This document shows, piece by piece, positions 40,703 to 49,797 of a DNA stretch of 64,000 nucleotides. How positions within the stretch are numbered: the stretch's first letter is position 1; each line of letters starts with the position of its first letter. The position numbers and the translations under genes were made by a program. The stretch lies in contig OZ241345.1 in NCBI GenBank assembly GCA_965200175.1, positions 3,038,001 to 3,102,000 of the forward strand, read 5' to 3'. Below the pieces are notes generated by a model. It did no database searches. It saw only the letters and a program-made list of their open reading frames with translations, and was not told the origin of the DNA. Origin of the DNA: Azophilus sp026709365 (GTDB lineage Bacteria; Pseudomonadota; Gammaproteobacteria; Pseudomonadales; Azotimanducaceae).

Positions 40703-43141
40703 ATGATGAGAACACATCAAGTGGGATGGCGCCTTCGCCAAACGTCCGTTTCCGGTGCGCTGATGGCGGCGCTGGCCCTTTGCGCCCCAGCTTGGGGCGC
40801 GCAGGACCAAGCGCCGGCGGGCGAGGAAGTGGTTGAACTCGAAACCTTCGTCACAGAAGACCAGACGGAGGATGCCATAGGCATTCTGCCGACGGAGCCG
40901 ACGGATGCGGTTTTCGGCTTCGACAAGACGCTGCTCGAGACGCCGCGCTCGGCGACCAGCATCACCATTGAGACCATCGAGCAGTACGGCATCACGGAAA
41001 TCGACGACTTCGTGGTGCTCTCGCCGGGCAGCTTCACCCAATCGTTCTTCGGCGTTTCCGGCTCGCTCGACTTGCGCGGCACTTCGGGGGAGAACTACTT
41101 CAACGGGGTGCGGCGGCTGGACAACCCAGGCAACTACGCCACCCCCATCGGCGCCGCCGACCGGGTGGACATCGTGCGCGGCCCGGCGTCGGTGATCTAC
41201 GGGCCAAGCAAGATCGGCGGCTACATGAACTTCATTCCCAAATCCGCCCGCGCCGAGACCGGGCGGTTCCTGTCCGATCCCACCGGCGCCGTCTCCTTCA
41301 CCGGCGGCAGCTGGAGCAAATCCATTCTCACCGCCGAAGTCGGCGGCCCCGGCGAACTCGGGGAGCGGTCCTTCGGCTACTACCTCTTCGGGGAGGTCGA
41401 GGACTCGGGCAGCTACTACGACAACACCGGCAATGACAACACTATCCTGCAGGGCACCTTCAACATGGACCTCTCGGAGCGAGCGCGCATCGCCTTCGGC
41501 GGCATGTACCACGAATACAAGAGCAACCAGGTGGCGGGCTGGAACCGGCTCACCCAAGCGTTGATCGACGATGGCAACTACACCACCGGCTTGGCGATGC
41601 CCCTTGATGCGGACGGCGACGGGGCAATCTCCCACCAGGAGTACAACGCCGCCAACGACGGCGCCGGACTGTTCTCCTTCACCTTCAACCCCGCAGGCAT
41701 CGCCGAACCGGTGGCCTTCGGCCCGGACTTCGCGCTCGATCCCACCACAGTGGGCGTGGCCAAGCTGGACGGCAACGAAGTGCTGGTGGCGCCCGACGAC
41801 ACTCTGGAGAACGAGGATCTCATCCTCTACGCCGACCTTATCGTGGACCTCAGCGACAAGTGGACGGTGACCAACAAGCTCTACTTTGAGTCCTACGACA
41901 ACATCAACGAAAACGCCTACGGATTCTCCCAGTTCGCGGACTCCTGGGTGATCGAGAACCAATTGATCGTCAACTATGCGGAGGAGTTTGACGCGCTTGC
42001 CCTAAATCTGCTCCTCTCGCCGTCCGTGCGCCACACCGACTTCGAGCACGCCAACGACTTCACCAACGAGCACTTCGACCGCCGCGACCTGACCGGCCCC
42101 TCCACGGCCCGAGACCTGCGGCTGCTGGCCACGCGCATCGACGACGACTACACCGAGTACTCGATCGGCGACTACACCATCTACGGGCTGGCGCTGCTGG
42201 CCGACCTCGACTTCGACAACGGCCTGAACATCCTGCTCGGCGGCCGCTTCGACTCGATCGACATGAGCAGCCGCCAACCGGGACACAAGACCCTGTTCGG
42301 CGACGACATCGACGCCAGCTACACCGACGACGCCTTCTCCTGGACCGCCAGCGTTTCCTACACCACGCCCGTGGGCCTTGTGCCCTACGCCACCGTGTCA
42401 CGGCAAACGACCGTAGTGGTCGGCCAAGGCGCCAATCTGGATCCGGCGGGCGTCGAGGGGGAAAGCGCCGTGGCCAGTTCCGAGCTGTTCGAGGTGGGCG
42501 TCAAGGGCAACCTCCTCAACGAGCAGCTGTTTGCCCAAGCGATCTACTACGAGCAGAAGCGCACCGACTTCAGCGCCCAAGCCATCGTCACCAACCAAGT
42601 CTCCGACACGGAGGGCTTAGAGTTCGAGCTGCGTTGGCTGGCCACCCCCAACCTCACCCTGACCGCCGCCTACACCCACATCGAGGTGGTCAACCGGAGC
42701 ACCTTGGACGAAGGCGGCCGGTTCAGCTTCCTAGGCGCTGCGGACCTGCCGGACACCGACCCCACCACCTTCTACGGCGGCACCGCGGCGGGCTTCGTCA
42801 CCTTGGACACCAACCCCAAGGCGCTGCGCGCCGGCGTACCGGAGAACATCATCAGCGTCAGCGGCATCTACCGCTTCGACAACGGCCTGCAGCTGTTTGG
42901 CAGCGTCATTGACGTGGACAGCGTCTATTCGGCGTTCTCCCAAGCCGTCAAGTTGCCCGCCTACACGCTGGTCAACGCCGGGGCCAAGTACGACTTGGGC
43001 AATTGGTCGTTCACCGTGACCGGCAAGAACCTCACCGACGAGCGCTACTTCCGCGCCAACTTCCCCAACCTGTTCGGCTCCGCCATCGTCCTTCCGGAGC
43101 TGCCTAGGCACTATCAGGCCAGCGTGGCCTACAAGTTTTAG
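40703..43141 (+). CDS. TonB-dependent outer membrane receptor
   Basis: An 812-residue receptor. A signal peptide ends near LMAALALCAPAWGAQ. The plug domain covers about residues 70-190 with SATSITIETIEQYGITEIDD and DRVDIVRGPASVIYGPSKIG (the conserved Arg-Gly-Pro). The barrel ends in LPRHYQASVAYKF with a C-terminal Phe for BAM insertion. The N-terminal ELETFVTEDQTEDAIG could serve as the TonB box region. TACAAT at 40571-40576 is a plausible -10, which would leave a leader of about 120 bases; I recognise no riboswitch in it. Context suggests uptake of a nucleoside-like solute rather than iron. Confidence 0.93.
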   Translation: MMRTHQVGWRLRQTSVSGALMAALALCAPAWGAQDQAPAGEEVVELETFVTEDQTEDAIGILPTEPTDAVFGFDKTLLETPRSATSITIETIEQYGITEIDDFVVLSPGSFTQSFFGVSGSLDLRGTSGENYFNGVRRLDNPGNYATPIGAADRVDIVRGPASVIYGPSKIGGYMNFIPKSARAETGRFLSDPTGAVSFTGGSWSKSILTAEVGGPGELGERSFGYYLFGEVEDSGSYYDNTGNDNTILQGTFNMDLSERARIAFGGMYHEYKSNQVAGWNRLTQALIDDGNYTTGLAMPLDADGDGAISHQEYNAANDGAGLFSFTFNPAGIAEPVAFGPDFALDPTTVGVAKLDGNEVLVAPDDTLENEDLILYADLIVDLSDKWTVTNKLYFESYDNINENAYGFSQFADSWVIENQLIVNYAEEFDALALNLLLSPSVRHTDFEHANDFTNEHFDRRDLTGPSTARDLRLLATRIDDDYTEYSIGDYTIYGLALLADLDFDNGLNILLGGRFDSIDMSSRQPGHKTLFGDDIDASYTDDAFSWTASVSYTTPVGLVPYATVSRQTTVVVGQGANLDPAGVEGESAVASSELFEVGVKGNLLNEQLFAQAIYYEQKRTDFSAQAIVTNQVSDTEGLEFELRWLATPNLTLTAAYTHIEVVNRSTLDEGGRFSFLGAADLPDTDPTTFYGGTAAGFVTLDTNPKALRAGVPENIISVSGIYRFDNGLQLFGSVIDVDSVYSAFSQAVKLPAYTLVNAGAKYDLGNWSFTVTGKNLTDERYFRANFPNLFGSAIVLPELPRHYQASVAYKF

Positions 43142-43155
43142 GGCATTCGGAACAC

Positions 43156-44316
43156 TTGGGGAATTCGCCCGTGCTGATCCGCAAATGGCACCGCCTGCTG
43201 ATCTGCACATCGGCCGCGCTGGCCACCTGCTTGGCAGTGGCGGGCTGCGGCAATCCGCAGAACGAGCCACCGCCCACCTCGTCGCCTTCCCAAGCGCCAA
43301 GCGCAGGCGCGCCAGCCCCAGTGCCGGTGCGCGTGGTGGTGGTCACCATGTTTGAGCGGGGCGCGGACGAGGGCGACGAGCCAGGCGAGTTCCAGTTTTG
43401 GAAGGAGCGCCGCAACCTCGATCAACGCTTCGCATTCCCGCACTCCCACCATGATCTCTACTACAACGCCGAGTCGCAAATTCTCGGCATGGTGACCGGC
43501 GTGGGAACCGCCAAGTCGGCCGCAGCGACCATGGCGCTGGGCTTGGACCCCCGCTTCGACCTCCGCCAAGCCTATTGGCTGGTGGCGGGCATCGCGGGCA
43601 TCGACCCGGAGGATGCCTCCGTCGGCTCCGCGGTCTGGTCCGCCTACCTCGTGGACGGCGACCTGGGCTACGAGATTGACGCGAGGGAAATTCCCGAGGA
43701 CTGGGACTTCGGCTTCTTCGCCCGCCGCACAAGCTTTCCATTCGACCCCAACCGCCCGGAGCCCCAGGGCGAGATGTTCCTGATCAACGCCGGTCTGCGC
43801 GACTGGGCCTACGGGTTGACCAAGGACTTGGAACTGCCGGACTCCCCGCAACTGGCGGAGCACCGCAGCCTGTACGCGGAGCATCCCAACGCCCGCAAGC
43901 CGCCGTTCGTCACCCGCGGCGGCCATATCGCCGCCATGACCTTCTGGCACGGGACGTTGATGAACGACTGGGCCAACGCCTACGTCCGCTACTGGTCGGA
44001 CGGCGAAACCGACTTCGTCACCTCCGCGATGGAGGACACCGGCACCTACCAAGCCATCACCTACCTGCACGAGTCGGGCCGGGTGGACAGGGACCGCTTC
44101 ATGGTGCTGCGCACCGGCAGCAATCATACGATGCCGCCCCCCGGCATCACCGCCGCCGAAAACCTGCTGCGCGAGAACGAGGGCTACTCCGGGATGCGAG
44201 CCTCGCTGGAGGCGCTGTACATCGTCGGCGGCACCGTGATTGACGAACTGCTCAGCGACTGGCCGCGGTATTCGGTCGAAGTTCCGGGGGCGGAGGCTCA
44301 ATCGGCGAATCGTTGA
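43156..44316 (+). CDS. Purine nucleoside permease (NUP)-like lipoprotein
   Basis: A 386-residue protein with a lipoprotein signal (LATCLAVAGC). Residues about 58-375 match the NUP family: VRVVVVTMFERGADEGDEPG, MVTGVGTAKSAAATMALGLD and YWLVAGIAGIDPEDASVGSAVW, then MNDWANAYVRYWSDGETDFV and MEDTGTYQA. The fold is that of nucleoside phosphorylases, so a hydrolase or phosphorylase role has been argued despite the name. The start follows the TonB receptor stop by 14 bases. Its last 20 codons are duplicated, in degraded form, at 50702. Confidence 0.9.
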   Translation: MGNSPVLIRKWHRLLICTSAALATCLAVAGCGNPQNEPPPTSSPSQAPSAGAPAPVPVRVVVVTMFERGADEGDEPGEFQFWKERRNLDQRFAFPHSHHDLYYNAESQILGMVTGVGTAKSAAATMALGLDPRFDLRQAYWLVAGIAGIDPEDASVGSAVWSAYLVDGDLGYEIDAREIPEDWDFGFFARRTSFPFDPNRPEPQGEMFLINAGLRDWAYGLTKDLELPDSPQLAEHRSLYAEHPNARKPPFVTRGGHIAAMTFWHGTLMNDWANAYVRYWSDGETDFVTSAMEDTGTYQAITYLHESGRVDRDRFMVLRTGSNHTMPPPGITAAENLLRENEGYSGMRASLEALYIVGGTVIDELLSDWPRYSVEVPGAEAQSANR

Positions 44317-44534
44317 TTGCTGCCGCTGATTGTGCGCACTCTTCCCGACCTGCTAACATAATCGCACTCCTCGGCGAGTAGTGGTTCGTGAGGAGCACCA
44401 ACGAACACTAGCAATACGGTTTCGTGGGCCGCTCGCTGGATATCGGTGACCTCGCGGGCACCAATCCCTTGCTATGTCGTTTCCTTTCCCAGTTGGTGGC
44501 GGACGGCGCTACGAAGACTATAGGGTGATTGATC

Positions 44535-45017
44535 ATGGCGAAACAGTTCATTCAGGCAAAACTGGAATACGAGTGGGAGCCGTTCGCCTTCCGAGGGCGC
44601 CACCTAACATTCCATAAACACACCAGCACTAGACTTGAACAGCCGCATTGTAGTCACTGGGGCCCTGCGATCTATCGGTGGAAGGGCAAACTCCAGGTCG
44701 GATGTCATTCGGGCGAGGTCGGAGTCTTGATTGGTGAGACGGGGGATTTGCGCCAACGCATCAAGCAGTATGTTTCCGGCACACAGAAAAACGGAAACAA
44801 GCGCTGGAGGGAGACGTTTCTCAACTGTGGGGAAGTCCGCCTCTATGTCCTCAAAGTTCACAGCTTTCTTATTGCGCACAAGCAACATGGTCTAGCGAAC
44901 TCTCCAGACGAAGCACTCAATTCGAGCAATCAACGAGTCCTGATTGAGCAACTGCTCATTCGACAGGCGGTCTCCTGCAAGGATGATCGTACGTGGATCG
45001 TCAACGCACGCACTTAG
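44535..45017 (+). CDS. GIY-YIG superfamily-like small protein
   Basis: A 160-residue protein from ATG 44535 (AGGG about ten bases upstream). GPAIYRW near residue 43 and VGVLIGETGDLRQRIKQYVS near residues 63-82 look like the GIY and YIG strands with the following Arg-containing helix, with A for G and L for Y. The metal-binding Glu could be that in QRVLIEQLLIR near residue 143. A non-canonical or inactive GIY-YIG nuclease is the best guess. Its codon use is AT-richer than the neighbours. It starts the accessory island after the permease-like gene. Confidence 0.55.
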   Translation: MAKQFIQAKLEYEWEPFAFRGRHLTFHKHTSTRLEQPHCSHWGPAIYRWKGKLQVGCHSGEVGVLIGETGDLRQRIKQYVSGTQKNGNKRWRETFLNCGEVRLYVLKVHSFLIAHKQHGLANSPDEALNSSNQRVLIEQLLIRQAVSCKDDRTWIVNART

Positions 45018-45906
45018 GAATCCTAGTCACGGCGCGGCCTCAGCCCTTTTCGGTCAGCTAGAGTTCGACGATTCTCTGTATGGTATCCGTAAGTCAGTGT
45101 CATGCCGGAAGAGGTGCCCGCTGCTCTTTGTCGCCAACCTCATTAAAGTTCCTCTGGCGGAGTTCCAATAGCATCATCCGTTAACCAACCTTGCGACTGG
45201 GCCTCATGCCAAGACAATCTGTCCAAGTAACGCCTGGGTCACCGGCGCGGCTAGCAGGAATTTGCATGACCATTTGATATTGGCGGAGCCTGACGTGTCG
45301 TTTACCTTTCGGTGACTTACTTTTAAAATCAACAATCTACAGGGGCTTAAGCGGCTCGGAAATGCGCCGTTGCTGCGTTCGTCCACCCGCAAGAGGGCTT
45401 TGCCGGAACGGGTGAAAGTGAGGGGAGCGTAGCGATGAACTGCAAGCCGTCGCCGTTCACCCGCGCCACTCCGCCTTCTCGTATTGGAGCGCCCGTGTCC
45501 GCGAAAGGCGGCGCTCAACGCATTCCCCCGTTGAGGCGCATCCTACCCCATCAAGGCGGCGAGCGGCTTGGGCCGTTTTCATCGCGTTCCTTCTGAATCG
45601 TGTGCCCGTTCGACCTTGCCCACCAACGCCGTGGTCGGCGCGGGTTTTCCTCTCTCCTGCTGGCACGAGTCGGGCGGCGCTCGGTGCCACCGCCTACCCC
45701 CACCTTGGCCTGCACGGTCGCAGGTGCGCCAACTCCCCATCCCGCTCGGTGCGTCGCTGCCGGAAGCGGCGCAGGAAGCTCTCCAAGCTGTTTGGGGCGC
45801 CCGGGGTTGTGGTGTGGGCCAAGGGCCGAAAACGGCTTGGAACGGCAGTCAGCGAGTTCCAGGCCATATCCGTGCGGCAGCGATGGATTAATGTCAGTGC
45901 GGCCAG
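45018..45906. other. 890-bp stretch with no supported gene
   Basis: The left third is AT-richer and the right two thirds GC-rich. Short frames exist on both strands (for example minus 45204-45518 and plus 45602-45910), but they overlap each other, lack ribosome sites and match no family known to me. I see no tRNA-like cloverleaf, IS ends or tandem repeats. It may hold decayed genes. Confidence 0.4.
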
Positions 45907-46260
45907 TTAGGTGCGACGCCCTATCCTTGGGTGGTCATCCCTCTCCAAGCGGCGTCGCGGACGGCGTTCAACAAGCTCGCCATCTACCACGTCGTCGTAA
46001 TCGTCGTCGCGAGACAGCCGCCGACGTTCGCGGCGGGCAAGGAGCTTTTCCTCCTCGTAAATCTCGTCCTCAATGTCCCGCTCACGCCGCAACTGGTAGA
46101 GGCGTCGCTCGCTCCTTGCGATACGCATCCGGTCGTCCAAGTCGCGCTCCACTTGCCGTTCATGCCGCCTGTTGCGCCACATTCGCCCTATGATTAGTGC
46201 GGGCACCCAAAAGATTGAAGTCATTGCCAGCAGCCCAAAGGCCGCTAAAATGCCGTCCAT
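45907..46260 (-). CDS. Small membrane protein with a charged coiled-coil tail
   Basis: 117 residues: an N-terminal hydrophobic helix (ILAAFGLLAMTSIFWVPALIIG) followed by about 80 very charged residues (RRHERQVERDLDDRMRIARS, EEEKLLARRERRRLSRDDD) with helical heptad character. I do not recognise the family. The start could be the ATG at 46260 (GGGG upstream) or the GTG at 46290, which overlaps the upstream gene; such overlap suggests translation coupling. It is the last of three short leftward genes that may share one transcript. Confidence 0.5.
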   Translation of the reverse strand: MDGILAAFGLLAMTSIFWVPALIIGRMWRNRRHERQVERDLDDRMRIARSERRLYQLRRERDIEDEIYEEEKLLARRERRRLSRDDDYDDVVDGELVERRPRRRLERDDHPRIGRRT

Positions 46261-46273
46261 CAGTCCAACCCCA

Positions 46274-46615
46274 TCATCCACGGCCTTCACCCCTCTCTAT
46301 CGCGGCTAGCATTTCCTGATGCCGCGTCTCAGCCTCCAACCGCTCTTGCTCGCTGACAAGCCGGTTGTTTCTGGCGGCTACCAACAGCGACACAATGAGC
46401 GACGGAACCCAAACAATCATCCAAACCCCAATGAATGTCCCGACGGCTTCCGCCATGCCTGTCCCTGTAGGCAGAGCTTGGATGCTATAGGACGCCCACA
46501 CCCACAACCCTCCTGTCAAGACAAGGCCAGCAATCCAGTTCGCATACCAAGCGCCGAGCGGCCCAAACAGGAAGGCCAGCACGAACGCTAGCCCCATTGA
46601 TTTCTTGGTCCTCAT
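46274..46615 (-). CDS. Small two-helix membrane protein
   Basis: 113 residues: two or three hydrophobic segments (MGLAFVLAFLFGPLGAWYA, WIAGLVLTGGLWVWASYSI, FIGVWMIVWVPSLIVSLLVA) and a short cytoplasmic helix (RLVSEQERLEAETRHQEMLA). The Gly-Pro-x-Gly in the first helix resembles superinfection-immunity/TM2-like small proteins, but this is weak. It precedes the coiled-coil membrane gene with overlapping ends and follows the secreted protein by 16 bases. Confidence 0.55.
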   Translation of the reverse strand: MRTKKSMGLAFVLAFLFGPLGAWYANWIAGLVLTGGLWVWASYSIQALPTGTGMAEAVGTFIGVWMIVWVPSLIVSLLVAARNNRLVSEQERLEAETRHQEMLAAIERGEGRG

Positions 46616-46631
46616 CGTCCCTCAGACCTAG

Positions 46632-47195
46632 TCAGTCCGGTGTGCGGACGTTACCGTTTTCGTCCACGTTGAAAATCCTCATGGTGATAGCCCGCGCTTC
46701 AAATATCTGCGGGGCGTTGATATCTATCAAATCAATCAATTGGGTGCCGCAGTGATGGTCAACCAATCTTGCCGTCTCAACATACTCGCTTCCCGGCTTG
46801 TACTCAGCCAGCAGTTTTGTGAGTCTGCGCATCTGCTGCCTCACGGCCACCTTGCACCTCATGCTATCCGATCCCGCCCGACATTCACTAACCAACGCGC
46901 CAGCCTCCGCTCCTTCAGCCTCGGCCCGTTTCAGGGTATCAATGCTTTCGGCGGCTTCATCTATCCCACCGGCCATCGTCATTTCCGCCTCTCGCGCTTT
47001 TTCGCAGTCCGGCCTTGTGTCAGCTTTCTCGTCACTGCGAGGGCGTAGGGTGTCGCCGAAGAGCCCATCCGCAAACCTTTCTGCCTCCTCAAAGACGCGC
47101 CTTTCCAGCTCGTCTTCGACCTGCGCGTGAGTAAGCGGCACCGACAGTGCCAGCAGCAGGGCGGCTAGGCTTTTCAATTGATGTGCGGCACACAC
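46632..47195 (-). CDS. Secreted hypothetical protein
   Basis: 187 residues with a signal peptide (SLAALLLALSVPLTHAQ). The mature part is acidic and helical (VEDELERRVFEEAERFADGL) and has four cysteines (DCEKAREAEM, SECRAGSDSMRCKVAV, HHCGTQLIDLI) that could form disulphides. No known domain was recognised. The start is a GTG at 47195; a TTG six codons later would also give a signal peptide. It stands between ankyrin gene 1 and two small membrane genes, all leftward. Confidence 0.55.
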   Translation of the reverse strand: MCAAHQLKSLAALLLALSVPLTHAQVEDELERRVFEEAERFADGLFGDTLRPRSDEKADTRPDCEKAREAEMTMAGGIDEAAESIDTLKRAEAEGAEAGALVSECRAGSDSMRCKVAVRQQMRRLTKLLAEYKPGSEYVETARLVDHHCGTQLIDLIDINAPQIFEARAITMRIFNVDENGNVRTPD

Positions 47196-47275
47196 AGTGC
47201 TATCCAGCTTGGTAGGTGTGATAGTAGGTGGATGGCCAACCGTACCGGAAAGATATCATTTGGGCGGAATCGGCA

Positions 47276-48421
47276 CTACTCCCTCGCGCCAGCATCGCGT
47301 AGCAGCTTGGCAACGTCCGCATGGTCACTAATCGCCGTCCACTTCAGCGCCGTCCAGCCATCATCGTCCTTCGCGTCCACGTCCGCGCCAGCCTCGATCA
47401 GCAGCTTGGCAACGTCCGCATGGCCTCTACTCGCCGCCGCCATCAGCGCCGTAGTGCCACCATCGTCCTTCGCGTCCACGTCCGCGCCAGCGCCGATCAG
47501 CACCTCGGCAACGTCCGCATGGTCTCTACTCGCCGCCGCCATCAGCGCCGTCTCGCCGTCATCGTCCTTCACGTCCACGTCCGCGCCAGCCTCGATCAGC
47601 AGCTTGGCAACGTCCGCATGGTCTCTACTCGCCGCCGCCATCAGCGCCGTAGTGCCACCATCGCGCTTTGCGTCCACATCCGCGCCAGCGCCGATCAGCA
47701 CCTCGGCAACGTCCGCATGGTCACTAAACGCCGCCACCATCAGCGCCGTCCAGCCGTCATCGTCCTTCGCGTCCACGTCCGCGCCAGCCTCGATCAGCAG
47801 CTTGGCAACGTCCGCATGGCCTCCATTCGCCGCCGCCATCAGCGTCGTAGTGCCGCCATCGCGCTTTGCGTCCACGTCCGCGCCAGCCTCGATCAGCAGC
47901 TTGGCAACGTCCGCATGGCCTCTATTCGCCGCCGCCATCAGCGCCGTAGTGCCGCCATTGGTCCTCGCGTCCACGTCCGCGCCAGCTTCGATCAGCAGCT
48001 TGGCAACGTCCGCATGGTCTCTACTCGCCGCCGCCATCAGCGCCGTCTCGCCGTACTCGTTCTGCGCACCCATGTCCGCGCCCGCGTCGATCAGCCATTC
48101 TACAATGTCCGCATTGCCTGCTTCCACCGCCGCCATCAGCGCCGTAGTGCCGCCATCGCGCTTTGCGTCCACGTCCGCGCCAGCCTCGATCAGCAGCTTG
48201 GCAACGTCCGCATGGCCTCTACTCGCCGCCGCCATCAGCGCCGTCTCGCCGTACTCGTTCTGCGCACCCATGTCCGCGCCCGCGTCGATCAGCCGTTCTA
48301 CAATGTCCGCATTGCCTGCTTCCACCGCCGCCATCAGCGCCTCGTCCGCCGACTCGCAAGCCGACAGGGCCAGCAGCGCGGCAACGGCCAGCGCCGCAGT
48401 TCGGATTCTCAGGTCGTTCAT
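47276..48421 (-). CDS. Ankyrin-repeat lipoprotein (11 repeats)
   Basis: 381 residues. The signal peptide ends in LALSAC, a lipobox, so the mature protein should be lipid-anchored in the envelope. It then consists almost entirely of 33-residue ankyrin repeats of the form TALMAAASRGHADVAKLLIE followed by AGADVDAKDDDG; I count ten full repeats plus a final cap ending LLRDAGARE. At the DNA level the 99-base units are nearly identical, and a 66-residue pair (with VEAGNADIVE) is duplicated, which points to recent expansion. The partner is unknown. Its 5' spacer is a copy of that of ankyrin gene 2. Confidence 0.92.
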   Translation of the reverse strand: MNDLRIRTAALAVAALLALSACESADEALMAAVEAGNADIVERLIDAGADMGAQNEYGETALMAAASRGHADVAKLLIEAGADVDAKRDGGTTALMAAVEAGNADIVEWLIDAGADMGAQNEYGETALMAAASRDHADVAKLLIEAGADVDARTNGGTTALMAAANRGHADVAKLLIEAGADVDAKRDGGTTTLMAAANGGHADVAKLLIEAGADVDAKDDDGWTALMVAAFSDHADVAEVLIGAGADVDAKRDGGTTALMAAASRDHADVAKLLIEAGADVDVKDDDGETALMAAASRDHADVAEVLIGAGADVDAKDDGGTTALMAAASRGHADVAKLLIEAGADVDAKDDDGWTALKWTAISDHADVAKLLRDAGARE

Positions 48422-48853
48422 CGGTTCCTACCTTGTGGGCGCAACGATACCACTACAGGCTCTCGAAGTCGGATTCAAGCAGGGGGTAGAACGCCGCCCG
48501 CCTAGGGCTCATGCCAAGCCGCACGTCGCGCTCCCGGGTCGCCTCGCGCTTGGCCTTCAGCGCCGCCGCGCGGCGAGGATTCGGTTGCGGTTTCGGTTCC
48601 TCTTGTCATTCTGCCCGAACGCCGGTTCCCTCAGCCACTTCAACGACAGCACCGGGTACCGGGATTGGTCAAGGCTTTGGCTCCACGGCGCGGACCTGCG
48701 TTAGCCTCTCGGCGCTCGTGTGCGCCCCGGCATCCAGCACAGCGATGCGGCGGCGAATGTCTGGCAGTGCGTTTGTGGGCGGGGTTCTGGGCGGGCTGTA
48801 CGGCGGCGGCTCCGGCTTCTGCAAGCTCCGCTTCCTCGCGGGCGGGCGCGGCA
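48422..48853. repeat. Duplicated spacer, copy 1, upstream of ankyrin gene 1
   Basis: About 430 bp that recur at 49343-49796 with roughly 90 percent identity, from the base next to the ankyrin start codon to the 3' end of the preceding ankyrin gene. Both contain a minus-strand peptide relic (LPDIRRRIAVLDAGAHTSAE then VRAVEPKP) in shifting frames, so I regard the stretch as non-coding now or as a decayed small gene. The ankyrin promoter must lie at its left end. Confidence 0.8.
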
Positions 48854-49342
48854 CTACTCCCTCGCGCCAGCCTCGCGCAGCAGCTTGGCAATGTCCGCAT
48901 GGCCTTTTCTCACCGCATACATCAGCGCCGTCCAGCCGTCATCGTCCTTCGCGTCCACGTCCGCGCCAGCTTCGATCAGCAGCTTGGCAACGTCCGCATG
49001 GCCGTCGGACGCCGCCTCCATCAGCGCCGTCACGCCGGGATTGAGGACGAGATCGCTCTTCGCGTTCACGTCCGCGCCCGCGTCGATCAGCAGCTTGGCA
49101 ACGTCCGCATGGCCTCTTTGCGCCGCCAAACTCAGCGCAGTTAAGCCGATATCGCTCCTCGCGTTCACGTCCGCGCCTGCGTCGATCAGCAGCTTGGCAA
49201 CGTCCGCATAGCCTCTTGCCGCCGACTCCAACAGCTCCTTGTCCGCGAAGACATTGGCAAGGCTTTCCTTCGGCCCGTAAGCCGAGAGGGCCAGCAGCGC
49301 GGCAACGGCCAGCGCCGCAGTTCGGATTCGCAGGTCGTTCAT
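48854..49342 (-). CDS. Ankyrin-repeat secreted protein (4 repeats)
   Basis: 162 residues sharing the first 20 residues with ankyrin gene 1 (MNDLRIRTAALAVAALLALS), but the lipobox Cys is Tyr (LALSAYG), so it should be cleaved by signal peptidase I or stay anchored. Four ankyrin repeats follow; the second has a four-residue insertion (SDLVLNPG). The end LLREAGARE matches the paralogue. It arose by tandem duplication with its spacer. GAGGAACC precedes the ATG at 49342. Confidence 0.88.
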   Translation of the reverse strand: MNDLRIRTAALAVAALLALSAYGPKESLANVFADKELLESAARGYADVAKLLIDAGADVNARSDIGLTALSLAAQRGHADVAKLLIDAGADVNAKSDLVLNPGVTALMEAASDGHADVAKLLIEAGADVDAKDDDGWTALMYAVRKGHADIAKLLREAGARE

Positions 49343-49796
49343 GGGTTCCTCCCTTGTAGGCGCAACGATACCACTACAGGCCCTCGAAGTCGGATTCAAG
49401 CAGGCGGTAGAACGCCGCCCGCTCAGGGTTTCATGCCAAGCCGCACATCGCGCTCCCAAGTCGCCTCGCGCTTGGCCTTCAGCGTCGCCGCGCGGCGAGG
49501 ATTCGGTTGCGGCTTCGCTTCCTCTTGTCGTTCTGCCCGAACGCCGGTTCCCTCAGCCGCTTCAACGACAGCACCGGGTACCGGGATTCGTCAAGGCTTT
49601 GGCTCCACGGCGCGGACTTGCTGTAGCCTCTCGGCGCTCGTGTGCGCCCCGGCATCCAGCACAGCGATGCGGCGGCGAATATCTGGCAGTGCGTGTGCGA
49701 GCGGGGTTCTGGGCGGGCTGGACGGCGGGGCTTCGGCTTCTGCAAGCTCCGCTTCCTCGCGGGCGGGCGCGGCACTACTCCCTCGCGCAGCAGCTG
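49343..49796. repeat. Duplicated spacer, copy 2, ending in a third ankyrin 3' stub
   Basis: The second copy of the spacer. Its right end (about 49781-49796) still contains the last few codons and stop of a third ankyrin gene, complementary to the CTGCTGCGCGAGGGAGTAG pattern at the ends of the other two. Immediately after, the sequence changes to the DUF3800 gene, so a junction lies near 49797. Confidence 0.75.
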
Positions 49797-49797
49797 A

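Noticed and set aside
45204..45690. Two short minus-strand genes in the empty part of the island
   Set aside because: The frames overlap each other and are Arg-rich products of GC-rich DNA without ribosome sites or motifs.
47178..48704. 508-codon plus-strand Ser/Ala-rich open frame across the ankyrin gene
   Set aside because: It is the periodic antisense of the 99-base ankyrin repeats; the minus strand gives canonical ankyrin motifs.
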